Below, piece by piece: positions 25,201 to 37,300 of a stretch of DNA of 64,000 bases (its first letter is position 1; each line of letters begins with the position of its first letter). The position numbers were made by a program, and so were the translations under genes. The notes under the pieces were generated by a model. The model had not been told where the DNA came from. It searched no databases and saw nothing but the letters and a program-made list of their open reading frames with translations. Origin of the DNA: Reticulitermes speratus (taxonomy: Eukaryota; Arthropoda; Insecta; Blattodea; Rhinotermitidae); the NCBI GenBank assembly GCA_021186555.1, contig JAJKFL010000007.1, forward strand, positions 5,527,249 to 5,591,248, in the 5' to 3' direction.

Positions 25201-26209
25201 GTACTAAACCCACTTGAGTTTTATATTTATACATAGGCAAGTCAGAATGCATGCTTGCCACAAGGCAGTTACGTATGTTGAGAAGCTTGCTGCAGCTATG
25301 GGAAACGGCTTGAGAAAGGAGTGGCACAACAAGAGGTTTAAGACAGGCATAGCAGAGGACATGGAGAGGAAAGAAAGCCTTCTTTCACAATTTTCATGTT
25401 ATTCAGACTGGATATACTGAGGTGCACAGTGTATTTAGGACTGTGGAATAAGAGTCTGTAACTTTGTAAACTCCATATACATAAGTGCAGACAAATATTT
25501 GTGTCATACAAAAATACAGCTGCAATTCGATGACAAGTCATAAGACAAAATATGTGATGTACGTAAAGACACTTGGTATTTGGCAATGATGCTAAGGGTA
25601 TTTAATTATCTTATTCTAAGTGCAGAAATTACAGTGCCCAATAAGATGGGAAAAGTTATGAATGGTGAGTTGGAAAGGATTTGGAAGACACCATGGCATA
25701 TTTGAAGATACTAACCTGGAAAGAATGAGGCACAACATGAAGAACCTTACTTCATATATTAATTTTTTAATCTGGTTTCATTTGCCATAACTCATGTTCA
25801 ATCTGACAACATTCAGTTCAAGTGTGGTGACAAAGTTTCTTTAAGCAGAAAAACAAAAACTCATATTTTGAGACTGTTGTGATTTCCATTACAGAACAAA
25901 ACATGTAACAGCAGATCTAGAGTGTATATACACACAATGAGATTAAAAAAGTATGATTTAGTGACAACAGACATGTACAATAACATACACATTAAAGCAA
26001 GAAGAAATGAGGTAAAAAGACACTTTACATAAGCGTGACTTCAGGCTTCCGTGATGGAAGTGAGATCTGCGCTCTTCTGGGATTTTAAGCAGTGCAGAAC
26101 TGTACTTTGTTACCAATGTTTCATAAAAGCAAAGGCAGGGAACTTTGATCCAGTAAAGAAGGAATCTGTAAGACATTTTACCTTTACCATGCCAGTTGAT
26201 AACCTTTCT
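25201..26209. other. unassigned, with foldback-like fragment
   Basis: No gene. 26040-26130 (cttcaggcttccgtgatgga, cttctgggattttaagcagt) resembles the dispersed foldback family. A plus open frame at 25214-25420 has no recognisable domain. Confidence 0.4.
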
Positions 26210-26222
26210 TTAATTCTTTTAT

Positions 26223-26466
26223 TTTTTTTCCAATGGCTCGATAGCCCCTTGGGGGTCTAGGCCGCCTCATTTTTCAAGGCTTCACGACCACACTCGGTAG
26301 GACTCCTCTGGACGAGGGACCAGCTCGTCGCAGAGACCTCTACCTGACAACACACAACACTCACAAGAGACAGACATCCATGCCCCCGGTGGGATTCGAA
26401 CCCACAATCCCAGTAAGCGAGCAGCTGTACACCCACGCCTTAGACCGCACGGCCACTGGGATCGGC
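26223..26466 (-). mobile_element. tRNA-derived SINE, family A, complete with target duplication
   Basis: On the minus strand it starts gccgatcccagtggccgtgc, with box A ggccgtgcggtctaagg and box B gggttcgaatccc. A body with ttgtcaggtagaggtctctg follows, then an A-rich tail. A 13-nt direct repeat, ttaattcttttat, flanks it at 26210-26222 and 26467-26479, the expected target-site duplication. It carries an active-type internal pol III promoter. Other copies are at 60515-60688 and 61504-61895. Confidence 0.92.
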
Positions 26467-26479
26467 TTAATTCTTTTAT

Positions 26480-27784
26480 ACCCGTACATAAGTTTCTAAT
26501 AATCTCGCTGTTACTGTTTGTTTCCAGCTCATTAATTTTGCCTTTCATATATTCCCTCTTCCTTGTGCCTACTAGTTACATGTATTACACTGTTCAGCTT
26601 ATTTCCATTCACATAGGTTTGATGTACTAACCACTTCAATTCAGCTAGCTTCCTTTTGATCTAAACATTTTAAACATTCTTCCATGGTTTATGCTGCATC
26701 CATTCCTACTAACATGGCCTTCCTGGCTAAGATTTTGGTATTTTCTCTAACATTTTCCCATGCCCTATTGCTGTCACCACTATCAACTGATACTGTTCTT
26801 TAATTTCCAGACTGTTTTCCTTCCTCACATCTAACACCTCTATATCAATGTCTGTGTGCTCACTTACTTGCTGACAGTCTCTCCATACTTTTTACATCTA
26901 CAAGATCCTACAAGAAAATTCAGTAATAATGTAACATGTCAAGTCCCTCAGGACAAAATTATTTGATACAGAAGTTGCCTGTGGAAGATACTAAGTCAAG
27001 TGAGCATGCAGTACACAATAGGAAATACCTTTCCATAACAATGGATTGCATTCCAGAGCTTGTTGGACACCATAAGCATTGTCTGTAATAATTCAGATCA
27101 TTAAGAAAGGGGTTTCATTTAATATTCTTGTTGAGATTTACATACCCATCAAACTAGCTGAGTTAGTTAAAAATGTGTTTAAATGAAACCCGTGGTCAGG
27201 TACAAATAGGTAACATTTCTCCAATACATTTCCTATTCACAACGGTCTAAAAAACCAGAAAGGACTGAAACTGAATGGAACACATTGGTTTCTCGTGTAC
27301 ACAGCTGATGTAAATCAACTGGGCAAAAAAACGTAAATATTATAAAGAAAATACAGAAGCTTTATTAGTTACTAGTAAGCAGGATGGTATAGTAGTAAAT
27401 GCTGAGACAACTATATGTTCATGTCTCATCAACAGAATGCAGTCCAAAATCACAAAATAAAGACAGCTAGCAAATCTTTTAAAAATGATATTAACAAAAC
27501 AAAATAGTAATGATGAAGGAAGCAAGAGCATGTTAAATTTTGGGCATGCTTGGTACCATTTGGTTCAGAAACTTCAGTCTTCCTGTTTGCACCCTAAAAA
27601 CATGGCAATTAAAATGTCAAGGACTTTACTTTTGCTTGCTGTCCTTTGAAATTGCACACTATGGGGAGAACACAGAATGAGGACGTTCAAAAACAGGATG
27701 ATCAAGAAGATGTTTGGTCCTAAGAATGAACAAGTAACAGGATGATAAAATGATAAAGAAAACTGCATAACGAGGATCTTCATG
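26480..27784. other. unassigned CpG-poor DNA
   Basis: No gene, RNA or recognisable repeat. The minus frames at 27340-27531 and 27574-27783 are AT-rich chance frames. Confidence 0.5.
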
Positions 27785-28045
27785 ATTTGTACTTCTTACC
27801 AAATACTATTTGGGTCATGAAATCTGAGATGACGAGATGTGTGGGCCAGGTGGCATGCACGTAAGAGAAGAGAAATGCTTACAGGGTTTTCATTGGAAAA
27901 TCTGAAACAAAGAAACTGCTTGGAAAATCTTGGCACAGAAGGGAGGATAATATTAAAATGGCTATCAAGTAAACAGAATTGGATGGCATAAAGTTGATTC
28001 ACCTGGCTCTGAATGTGAACAAGTGGCAGACTCTCATAAAAATAG
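27785..28045 (+). mobile_element. LINE 3' tail remnant
   Basis: With frameshifts the plus strand reads LYFLPNTIWVMKSEMTR, CVGQVACT, EKRNAYRVFIGKSETKKLLG and REDNIKMAIK. This is the same post-RT C-terminal module as at 1116-1355, and stops show it is decayed. Confidence 0.7.
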
Positions 28046-29524
28046 TAATAACCTTCAAATGCCATAAACTGAATTTCTTGACCAGGTGTGCACATATTAG
28101 CTTCTCAAGACAGACTCTCCTCCATGGAGTCAGTCATTTAGTTTCACAGTACTAAAAAAAATTATTTCTAATGCAGTGCTAAAGCTCTTAGAAAATGATG
28201 ATGTATGTTTCAAAAACTTTGAGGACAAAGCTAAGACAAATATGAGAAGGAAATACAGTGGTGTGGAAGACAGATTGTTACAAACATATAGAAGAGCATT
28301 CTTATACCATGTGGATAGCATTCATTACTAGACGCATGGTAACCATGTTTTAATTTTTTCTGCAGGTACACATACACATGCTCATTAACAAGACATATTT
28401 GAAAATAAGTGACTTATTCAAAAAACATGTCACATGACAGACTTTGGAAATGTAGAGGAGAAAAAAAGGAGAGGGATAAACAAAGAAAGGCAGGGGAAGG
28501 ACAGGAAATTGCAATTTACTTTAATTTCTGGGATAAATTAACTGCAGGGGGCCTCAAAATCTGCCTGAATGGCCCTAAGTACATGGGCAATGTGTAGGTA
28601 TACAACCACCTATTTATGCATAAACAATTACCTACTGACATACCAAATGAATTCAAATTCAATGTCCTTTTAAACACAGCTGATTTTATTAACACCTTAT
28701 TTTATACAGGGTTATATAATAAAGACTACATGTTTAAACTTTGAAAAATCCATTTTCAAGTCAATACAGAATGTAAGTTACAATTAAAATAGTAATATCC
28801 TGATTGTAACTTCAACACAACAGTACTAAAATCAACTGACTCGGGTTATGTTTACGTCATATTTACAACACGTCAAAATTAGTTCAGTATCACAGTTGTA
28901 AAAAATACATTAACTCTGTCCTATGACAATCATGAAATTATTAAAAACATAAAATTATGTAGTGTATATGAAATTGCTGTTCCATTTATAATAAACCAAT
29001 TTCTGAAACAGAGTAAAATATTATAGTTTCTGAATTCTCAGACTAACAACTATAGAACTAGTTTCTTGTATGTCATCAGCTCCTGTATTAACAACTGATG
29101 AAGTATTTACACTGACTGGTCTCATGTTTGAACATCTGATCCATGGATATCATTATTCCATAGGCCTGCTGTGTGAACTAGAAACCAAACAGGCAGGATC
29201 CTAAACACCAGGATCCTCAGACTGTCTGTATCTCCATCCACCCAACCATTCATCCATTATTTTAACAAATGCAAGTCTCAACTCAAATTTGACACAGACA
29301 AGTAATGAATCCAACACATACATACCATATAGACAGATAAGAAAAATGACTACCCACAACCAGGCTTAGCACATTATTCTATGTTTCAACTGCTTTGATT
29401 ATACAGCATCACAAGACAGGATGATTAGTAAAAAATAAAACTGAAAGGACAGGAAAGAAGCAGCTGCACCCTAATTTAAGGTACTATCATCTGCTTGAAA
29501 AGTCTGAGAAAAATCACAAAACTA
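28046..29524. other. unassigned CpG-poor DNA
   Basis: No gene or repeat family recognised. AT-rich sequence with scattered short open frames only. Confidence 0.5.
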
Positions 29525-29612
29525 TCAGTCAGCTACCTGGTCTCAGGGCCGAGAATTGAACACAAGACCTGAAGAATACAACGCAGGAGTACTAACCACC
29601 CAAAGCAACGCC
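29525..29612 (-). mobile_element. tRNA-derived SINE fragment, family C
   Basis: The reverse complement shows gggtggttagtactcctgcg (box A) and gtgttcaattctc (box B), followed by ggccctgagaccaggtagct. The head matches the plus copy at 21612. Degraded. Confidence 0.6.
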
Positions 29613-29831
29613 TTTCACATGAGTAAGGGAAAATGAAATCTATCCATCTTCAGAATAATACATGGAACCAATAATAACAAATCCACAGTGAAAAGAGCAA
29701 CCCTGCTGTAATAACATTACTTTACAAAATATATTTACATGTGGTCAGGAGTAAACGTGAGAGAAAACCAAGCATAAACCCTACTTTACTTAACCTCATC
29801 CTGCCCCAGCCGATTCCCGTAACTACATTTT

Positions 29832-29881
29832 ATATATATATATATATATGTATGTATGTAGTTATATATATATATATATAT
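29832..29881. repeat. TA/TATG microsatellite
   Basis: Two TA runs separated by tatgtatgtatgtag; a short CA run follows at 29887-29902. Confidence 0.97.
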
Positions 29882-29899
29882 TATACCACACACACACAC

Positions 29900-30840
29900 A
29901 CGAGGTAGGAAAAGTGTTATGCACTTCACTGGTTATAGGAGAGCGAGCAAAAGATTTCCAGCATATAACCTCTACATTCCGATCATCTATTATTAAAAGT
30001 GCGTTTGCCGACAATCCAGCAGGTTGTTGTTATGAGTACATACAGAATTACATCCTGCCGCTTGTCAAAAACACGATCGAACGCTTGGCCTACTCATCGA
30101 TGCATAATTAAGCACTCATGTCCAATTTACTATGTCAGTAAAATGCAAAAACGACAAATCAATTCAAGTACAGGTTAAAATCGAACAAGCTTCTGGAAGT
30201 TTGGTATACAAAGCACGACGGTATACACCTACATAAAGAGTGACAAATTCTATAACAATTGCTTCCATTACAATTACGCTTACCTAAAATATTCTTCAAC
30301 AATTAGAAAATCCTCGTTCATATACAATAAATAACTGTTTTTCTTCCAAAATTCACAAAACGTTTATACGGCATACTCAATCCACCACCCTCTTATGCAT
30401 GCAGTGCGCTTGCAATGTAGCCAACGTAAATCATCTGTCCAATATGATTGTAGCGCAATGGAGCGCGCAAATTTTATAACACGCATAAAACAACAATTAC
30501 AGTTGGAAAAACAAGTACTTAAGCAACATGTATTACCACCTGGTGTATCTTAAGACATGTTTCATAACAACCGTATCGGAAGTATCTCCAAATAAAAGTA
30601 GTAGTCCTCATGTAACCCTGGATACCAAACATTTACACCTCAACGTTCGTTTACGGTTGGCTATAATGAATATAAGGCGTGGCATAAATAAAGTTACGTT
30701 TTCTGAACTGTATAACATGGTTCTAAGTATTGTAAGTTATCCTATGACATGATGCCCTATAATAAATTAAATTTATTTTGAGTTTAAAATTTGTGATACA
30801 CAGATGTATAAAATTTTCAATTAGTTTTCTCATTTGATTG
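29900..30840. promoter_or_regulatory. putative CpG-normal promoter region, possibly bidirectional
   Basis: CpG frequency jumps here: I count about 28 CpG in 30001-30720, against 1 in 8881-9600. In insects, transcribed methylated gene bodies lose CpG while promoters keep it, so this fits a promoter block upstream of metro. A TATA-like tataaaa lies at 30807-30813, followed by tcatttgat near the expected start. Divergent activity toward the CpG-poor left side is inference. No transcript evidence is available. Confidence 0.5.
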
Positions 30841-30937
30841 GCAGTTGCCCAAAACAACATGGCAGCGGTTCATGTGTGAAAGTTGCTAGACATGGAGAAG
30901 AAAAGTGTTGCGAAGTATAATTGGAGCTGTACGTCGG
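30841..30937 (+). other. metro: probable 5' non-coding exon of metro with upstream ORFs
   Basis: Ends at a plausible donor (gtcgg/gtaaaat, intron from 30938). It contains ATG at 30859 followed by five codons and TGA at 30877, and a second ATG at 30892 that reaches a stop in the next exon. Both would be upstream ORFs lowering initiation at the main ATG. The motif acatggcagc resembles a YY1/Pho-type site. The exon start is not visible from sequence alone. Confidence 0.4.
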
Positions 30938-31324
30938 GTAAAATATCGAAATTACTCAGAGCACATCGGTTATTTTTTGGAATGTCATTATATATGTATA
31001 TAAATGGCCATTTTCTGTTATTAACGTTTATACATTGTCAAAGTTCACACTTTCGGAATGTATGAAGGACTATTTAGTGAAGTAATGGGAATGAAATAGT
31101 TTAACATTTACGTATTTGCCTTTCATAAGATATAATGACGTAGCTCTTGGTTTATTTAATTCCTCCAGATGATTGTACGATTAGTATTAAGTAATTCGCT
31201 GCAGATCTGGATGTCATTGCATTGTACTTGATATGTAAGAACAATTTATTATATAAGTGAAATTTTTATACGCTTACGCACATTTCGGTTTCAGATAGTA
31301 GTGCTGGAATAATTGGTTCATAGA

Positions 31325-31361
31325 ATGACAGTAGTTATGGCCAATGGAAATTGGGATCCAG
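31325..31361 (+). CDS. metro: metro coding exon 1 (initiator)
   Basis: Acceptor ggtttcag ends at 31294. The exon has an in-frame TAA at 31310 before the ATG at 31325, and ends MANGNWDP plus one base at ccag/gtttgt. The leftover g completes Ala with the two bases that open the L27 exon. An in-frame second ATG at 31337 could also start. The short N-terminus before L27 fits MPP7. Confidence 0.75.
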
Positions 31362-34300
31362 GTTTGTACAAAGTTTTCTCAAGTATGTATGTTGTGTTAT
31401 TCCTTGAATGTATAGACTACTTCATGTACAGAATGTATAGGTGTGTTATAAGGTAAAATATGACAGAAGTGTGTAATGGTGAATTTCCGTGAGTCAGAGT
31501 CTTTTTAAAAGAAATGCAAAGGTTAATATGGTAAACTCTAATGTGTTCTGCTTTGTATGTTCTCAAACTTTAGAGGAGCACAGTTTAAATCTATTTGAAA
31601 ATGGGGTGCTAAGGACGGTATTTGTGCCTAAGAGCAAGGAAGTAACAGGAGGCTAGAAGAACTTGCATGATGGGGAGCCTCATAATTTATACTATTCACC
31701 AAATATTATTAGGATGATCAAATTAAGGAAGATGAGATGGGTGTGGCGTGCATGGGAAATGTTGAATACATACAACATTTGACTTGTAAAATGTGAAGGG
31801 AAGATGCCATGTTGACTTGGTGTCGGTGGTTAATTGGGGGGGTGGGGGCTGGTGGAGGTTAAAGTGGATTCTGAAGAAACAGACTTCGAGGATGGTGGGC
31901 TGTTGTCAACTCAGTGGTGAACCATGAACAGTGGAAAAATTCTAAGTAGCTAAGTGAATACTAGCCTGTTAGACCATACTTCATGAAGTTAGTTAGTCAA
32001 CAATAATGCAACCAGAAGCTTGAGAAGTGAGCAGTCGGTGATATTACCAAAGATGTAAGATAAGGTATAACTTTATATTTTTCTGCCCTCCCCCTTGTAG
32101 AATTGCAGTGACATAATTTTCAGAACTGCAGAATTTTGCTGCATTTTTACGTTTGTGTTGATGATGGAGTTCAAAGTGTCAAGGCAGGTGACAGATGAGA
32201 TTCATACTCTGGCTACGTCTGTCCTATTTGTTACAGAATATTTATTTATTTATGATCCTGATAGTGTCAGGAGTTCAGATTATACTGCATCAACTGGAAG
32301 GATGATGAATTGCCAAAAGTTACGCCACTGCTCAGATTATTGATCTGAATGCTTCAAGGCTAATTTAGATGATTATTCATGCTGGAATCCTACTTTGTAC
32401 AGAGACCACATTTATGTCTGACAGTTGCCCACTTTTTTCTGTTTCTGTAAAAAGAAGACGTTTACAATCTTATGGAATTCATTTGGTAGTTTAAGCACTG
32501 ATACATTATCTTCCATCACCATCATTTTCCTCTCTGTATTCTTAGGTTTATGAATAAAATAACTTTTCATAGTCTGAGTGGAATATTATGTTAGGAATGC
32601 ATACATGCTGTAGTATATAATGAATAATGTATTTTGTTATTAATTTCAGCTCTCTCCCGGCTTTTGGTTTCGTTGGAAGAAGCCAGACAAGTTCTTCCAA
32701 GTTCTGAAGAAGAATTTGTGTTTCTTAGTGGTTTACTGCAGTCAAAAGAACTGCATGCCCTAGTAAAGGTTCATAATAAGATAATTAGCAATGGAAAGGA
32801 TGAGAAATTTCATCCAACTCTTTCAAATTCAATGCAGATTGCTTTGGAGGTTCTGGATGTGGTTGGTCCAAGAGTTGTTTTGAGAGAAGAATGCAAAGAA
32901 ATTTTCTTGCTTCTTCAAAAACCTCACATTCAGGTAAACTACTAAACACTGAAGTTTCACTGAACTGAAAATTATTAAGAAGTTTCTTATTTTTAAGCTT
33001 AAATGTACAAAGTGTCATTTCTGTGCATGTAATGTAAAAGAAAACATGTCTTCACCTGCACATCATACAGAAAACTGTGAAATACAATTTAAATATTATA
33101 CTTAATGAAAACAATGAAGAGAGTATTGTTTCAAAAGTTTGGCAGTTACATAAACATTAAATGTTATCAGTACTTTCATATTTATTTTGTTTACAGATTT
33201 TGTTTTTGTGACATACCAATTTATTTAGCATCCTCGGAATTACTTCTAGACAAATATATTGGATAGTCTGTTGAATAGTTTCCATTATTCATTGTGGTAT
33301 TTTTACGTAAACTCAAGAAATTGTCATCAGTATTTATATATGTATGAAGATTCAAGTCTTCTGGAATGTGATGCTGTGTTACTTGGTAAATAGTTAGTTC
33401 AAAGGATCATGGTGCATTCATCTTAAGGATCAAGGAGTCCAGGAAGAGTTGATCAAGGCACTGTGATCCTTCCAAATGTGAGCATCCATTTACCATCAAC
33501 ATGGCATAGCATATGTGGCAACTTTTATACTGAGCAACAGCACTATGAGAATCTCATACCTGATGTTTGTCATTCATTTATAGCTCTGCCTGATATGTTT
33601 CAGAATAAGGGTAATTCAAGTTACTAAGATGTATCTTCCTGGAGAGGACTGACAAGCAGAATAGACTCCTTATACATAGGAATGAGACTTGGGCTTAGCA
33701 TTCTAGCCTCACAAACTTTCTTCAACCTTCAAACTTAAGTTTTTCCTTTAGAAATAAAATTTTGGAGCAGATGAGAGGAAAATGTCAGTGCTGATTATAT
33801 TGCTGTCAGAAATAATGGAATGAAACTTGTGTATAAACATATTGTACTTTTCCCTGTTGCTTGAATTCTCATCTTCATGCTTCTTTCATTCCATATTGAT
33901 ACTCTGAAATCATGATTTTGTTGCCTATCTTCCAAGGCTGTACAATTCTTCTGAGTCCTTTTTTACTGTGTGATTTGCTTATAAACTCATGACTTCATGA
34001 AGTTAAGGGAAGTAACTCTGTCATCCAATTTGGTGTGTGGATTTCTGATTGCAGTAAGATTATATGTATTTCATGTAGAATGAAGCAAAACTGCATTCTC
34101 AATTTAAATTCTTCAAAATTAGAAAATAAGATCTCTTTATGAAACTGTGTGTGCAGGGTTTGCTTTGTGCACATGATGCAGTCGCACAGAAAGACTATTT
34201 CCCACGACTGCCTGAAATACCTCTTGAAGTGGATGAAGATGAAGAGACAATTAAAATTGTGCAGCTAGTGAAGAGCAATGAACCACTGGTATGTTATTTC

Positions 34301-37300
34301 AGTTGTATTCTTTATTTTATGCTTTGTACATTTGAGAATATAAGGAATTTTCTTGAAAGGTTTTTACAGGGATTTTGTTATTAGAGTTTAACCTGCTTTT
34401 TTGATTTTTCTGATAGAATTTGTGGTTACATATACTAACATACAGAATGCAGTTTAACATATTTACTGGTATTTCCTTTGCAGTTTGTTTGTGAACAGTT
34501 ATAATATTTCCAGAAGAGTTGTCAGTCTTTTTAGCATATACTTTACTTGTGTGTATGTTCCTTGTGCCGACCTAATTATTGTGTCTATTTTTACTATAAT
34601 GAAAAATACCATTCTTCATAACTGTTTAAGAATACTGTTGTATATACTGTATTTTTCATGGTTTTATACATTAATAGTACATGTCTATAAATAGTTCATC
34701 AAGGCTTTACTTATATATTTCATGTTGCTTTGAAAGCTTTTATAAATCTCTACATCTATTCTTTTTATAACTTGCTTGCACAGAGTGGTGCCCAAACTGT
34801 TGAGCCCATTGTGGTAAGTTTCTCTGGCCTGCAGTGGGAGATTTCACACCTCAGAATTTTCCATACGTGTACCATTGTCTATTTCATTGTTCCATGCATT
34901 TGGCTGCACTATTGAATTGTAGTTCATCTTTCCCCCTTAACACTCCTAAAATTCTATATAATTGTGCCCTGGCAGTATTCCTAGACCAAATGGTTCTTCA
35001 CTACTTAGTAGATACTTTCTCTTTATGTTCTGTTTTTCTTTGTGGAGAGCAGTACTTAATAGCACAAGTCATTATTGCATAGTTTTTTTAAATACACCAT
35101 GAACCATGTGTTGGAAGAACCTAAGTGATCAAGAGACAAGTTTATTCCCTCCATCCTCTTTGTTTCAACACTTATAAGTCCATCTTCCAAAGATACATGC
35201 CAAAGATTTTGGAATATTAGAGAACCTGTTAGCTTTCTCTGCAGTTTTCTTTCAGTGTTTCACATAGACATGAATGTTAGGACACCTTTTTCTCATTTTC
35301 TGTGGTGTACAATTAATGTCATGATGTTGTACATCTGTTAAATTTTGATGGGTTTGCCTCCCTGAATAGCACCTATAAGCTCTTTCATTACACACACAAG
35401 AGCCATAAAATCCATTAGTTTAATATAAAAATGTTTATAAAAGTTTAACATTTGTTGTTATATTCCCCTCCTGCAGTTGTCTGCCTGTCAGCAATTTTAT
35501 GTTATTACTTTCATATTTTAAGAGATGAGGGCAGAATATGGGCTTGAAGTGGTTAGTTTGGTGTAAAATATGAAAACATATTGATGTTGAATGCCCTTGT
35601 TTCCTGCTTTATCCTGTTTAATCCTAGGTTACAACTATCCTGACCTGTTACTCAATTTTACTTCAGAGCATGATTTGTATGTTTGTTAGTGTAATTCACA
35701 TTGCCTTGGTGTGCTTATTCTTAAGTTTCAATGCATGTTGCATTGAAAGTTTGGCTTTTGATAATCCCTAGTTACACTCAGTAAAATATTGTTAATAAAT
35801 GTTAAAGTAATTTCCTGGTGGGGAATTTGAATGTTTGTCATATCAGCAGATGCCATAAGCACTTTAATATGCCAGATGTATTGAATCCATATGCGTATAA
35901 ATTTCTTCCTTAAGGTTCAGTTTTATATTATCCCATTTAGCTGCCAAGATACATGTGTTCATAAGATTTCATCTAAAAAATGCACATCTTCTTTTCCCAT
36001 GCACATCGTATATCCTGCCCATTGTAGGTTTTATTATTTAAATACCAAAAAAAAATGTGTCAGGCACCAATCACACAGTGATGCTGTGCCATATTGCAGA
36101 AGAAAGGACACATCAGCTGCACCACTGCAAAGAATAATACCGTATATTCTCGAATCTAATCCGCACCCTTTTTACAGTTTTAGAGGGCTAAAAAATCAGA
36201 CGCGGATTAGATTCGCGGTCTAGAGCTGGATTTTGGAAAAATGATTGAGCTGCTGTACGTGCCGTAAGAACAATACAATACAATACTCTATTATTTTATT
36301 TATTATTATAATTTATTATTCATCAGACTCGCCGTCATCACTCATAACTGAATCGTTATCCGTGCTCTCCACCCAGTCACTATCATCTTTATCTTCAACA
36401 TCGTCCTCCCATACAATGTCATCGCTGCCTTGTGTTTCCGCCATAGTCGAACGTTGCTTTCATCAACTCCAAAAATTGCAGCGGCTTTGCGGTTTCCAAT
36501 CTCCTCTGCGCACCGAATAACTTCACGTTTGAACTTTGCCGTATATGAGAGTCGTTTAGATTTCAGGCGTCCCTCTTCCATAACTACGGTACACGACAAA
36601 TTGGAACAAGCACCTCCCACGTTTCAACAACTAAGGCTCAGCTGGCTTCAGACGAGATTGCGCACGTCTGTTGAGAAAGGCCCCGCCTCTATCGGTATGA
36701 CTCATCGGCCACAGGCGTAGCGTCGGATTTTAACGCATTGGTAACATCCAATATTATTCAATGAGTCGCCCCGTGGGCAAGGGGTGGTTGAAGGAAAGGT
36801 GCGGATTAGAATCGCGAACTAACTTTTTTTTTTTCCGTTTAAGAAATCGCCAAAACCTGAGTGCGGATTAGATTCGGATGCGGATTAGATTCGAGAATAT
36901 ACGGTAGCTTTATTGGTTCACTTAGTGACACTTGGTCACCTGCATAGGTTACTGGTATGTGGCATCAAATGACAAGATGGTTGGAATTAAAGAATTCTGA
37001 AGGTTAATTATGGAGGCAATATTTCAGTCACCTTCCCAGAATTTAGGCTTCCACCTTGGTGTAGTGGAGGCCTTAGCTCTTCTGGGATGTTACGCAGCAT
37101 AGGTTGGCAGTTGGTTACCGGTGTTTTGGGACAGCCTATCGGTCCCATCTTCGAGTGTCAAGCAGTCCAAGAAGATTGTCAGGAACAGATGGATGCTTTG
37201 TTATATAGGGGACGATGTGGGTGGTGATTGGTTCTCAGTGAAAGTAAAGGAGCCAGTCTGGTTGCTGGAGCATGAAGTTGCTACCAGCATGTAGGGGGAA

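Noticed and set aside
26380-26466. tRNA gene on the minus strand
   Set aside because: It has box A and box B, but no complete cloverleaf that I can draw. It continues into a SINE body with a target duplication and has sister copies.
26282-26548. Minus frame with an RIPPGAWMSV-like stretch
   Set aside because: Translation of the family A SINE; the tRNA-like boxes and target duplication explain it.
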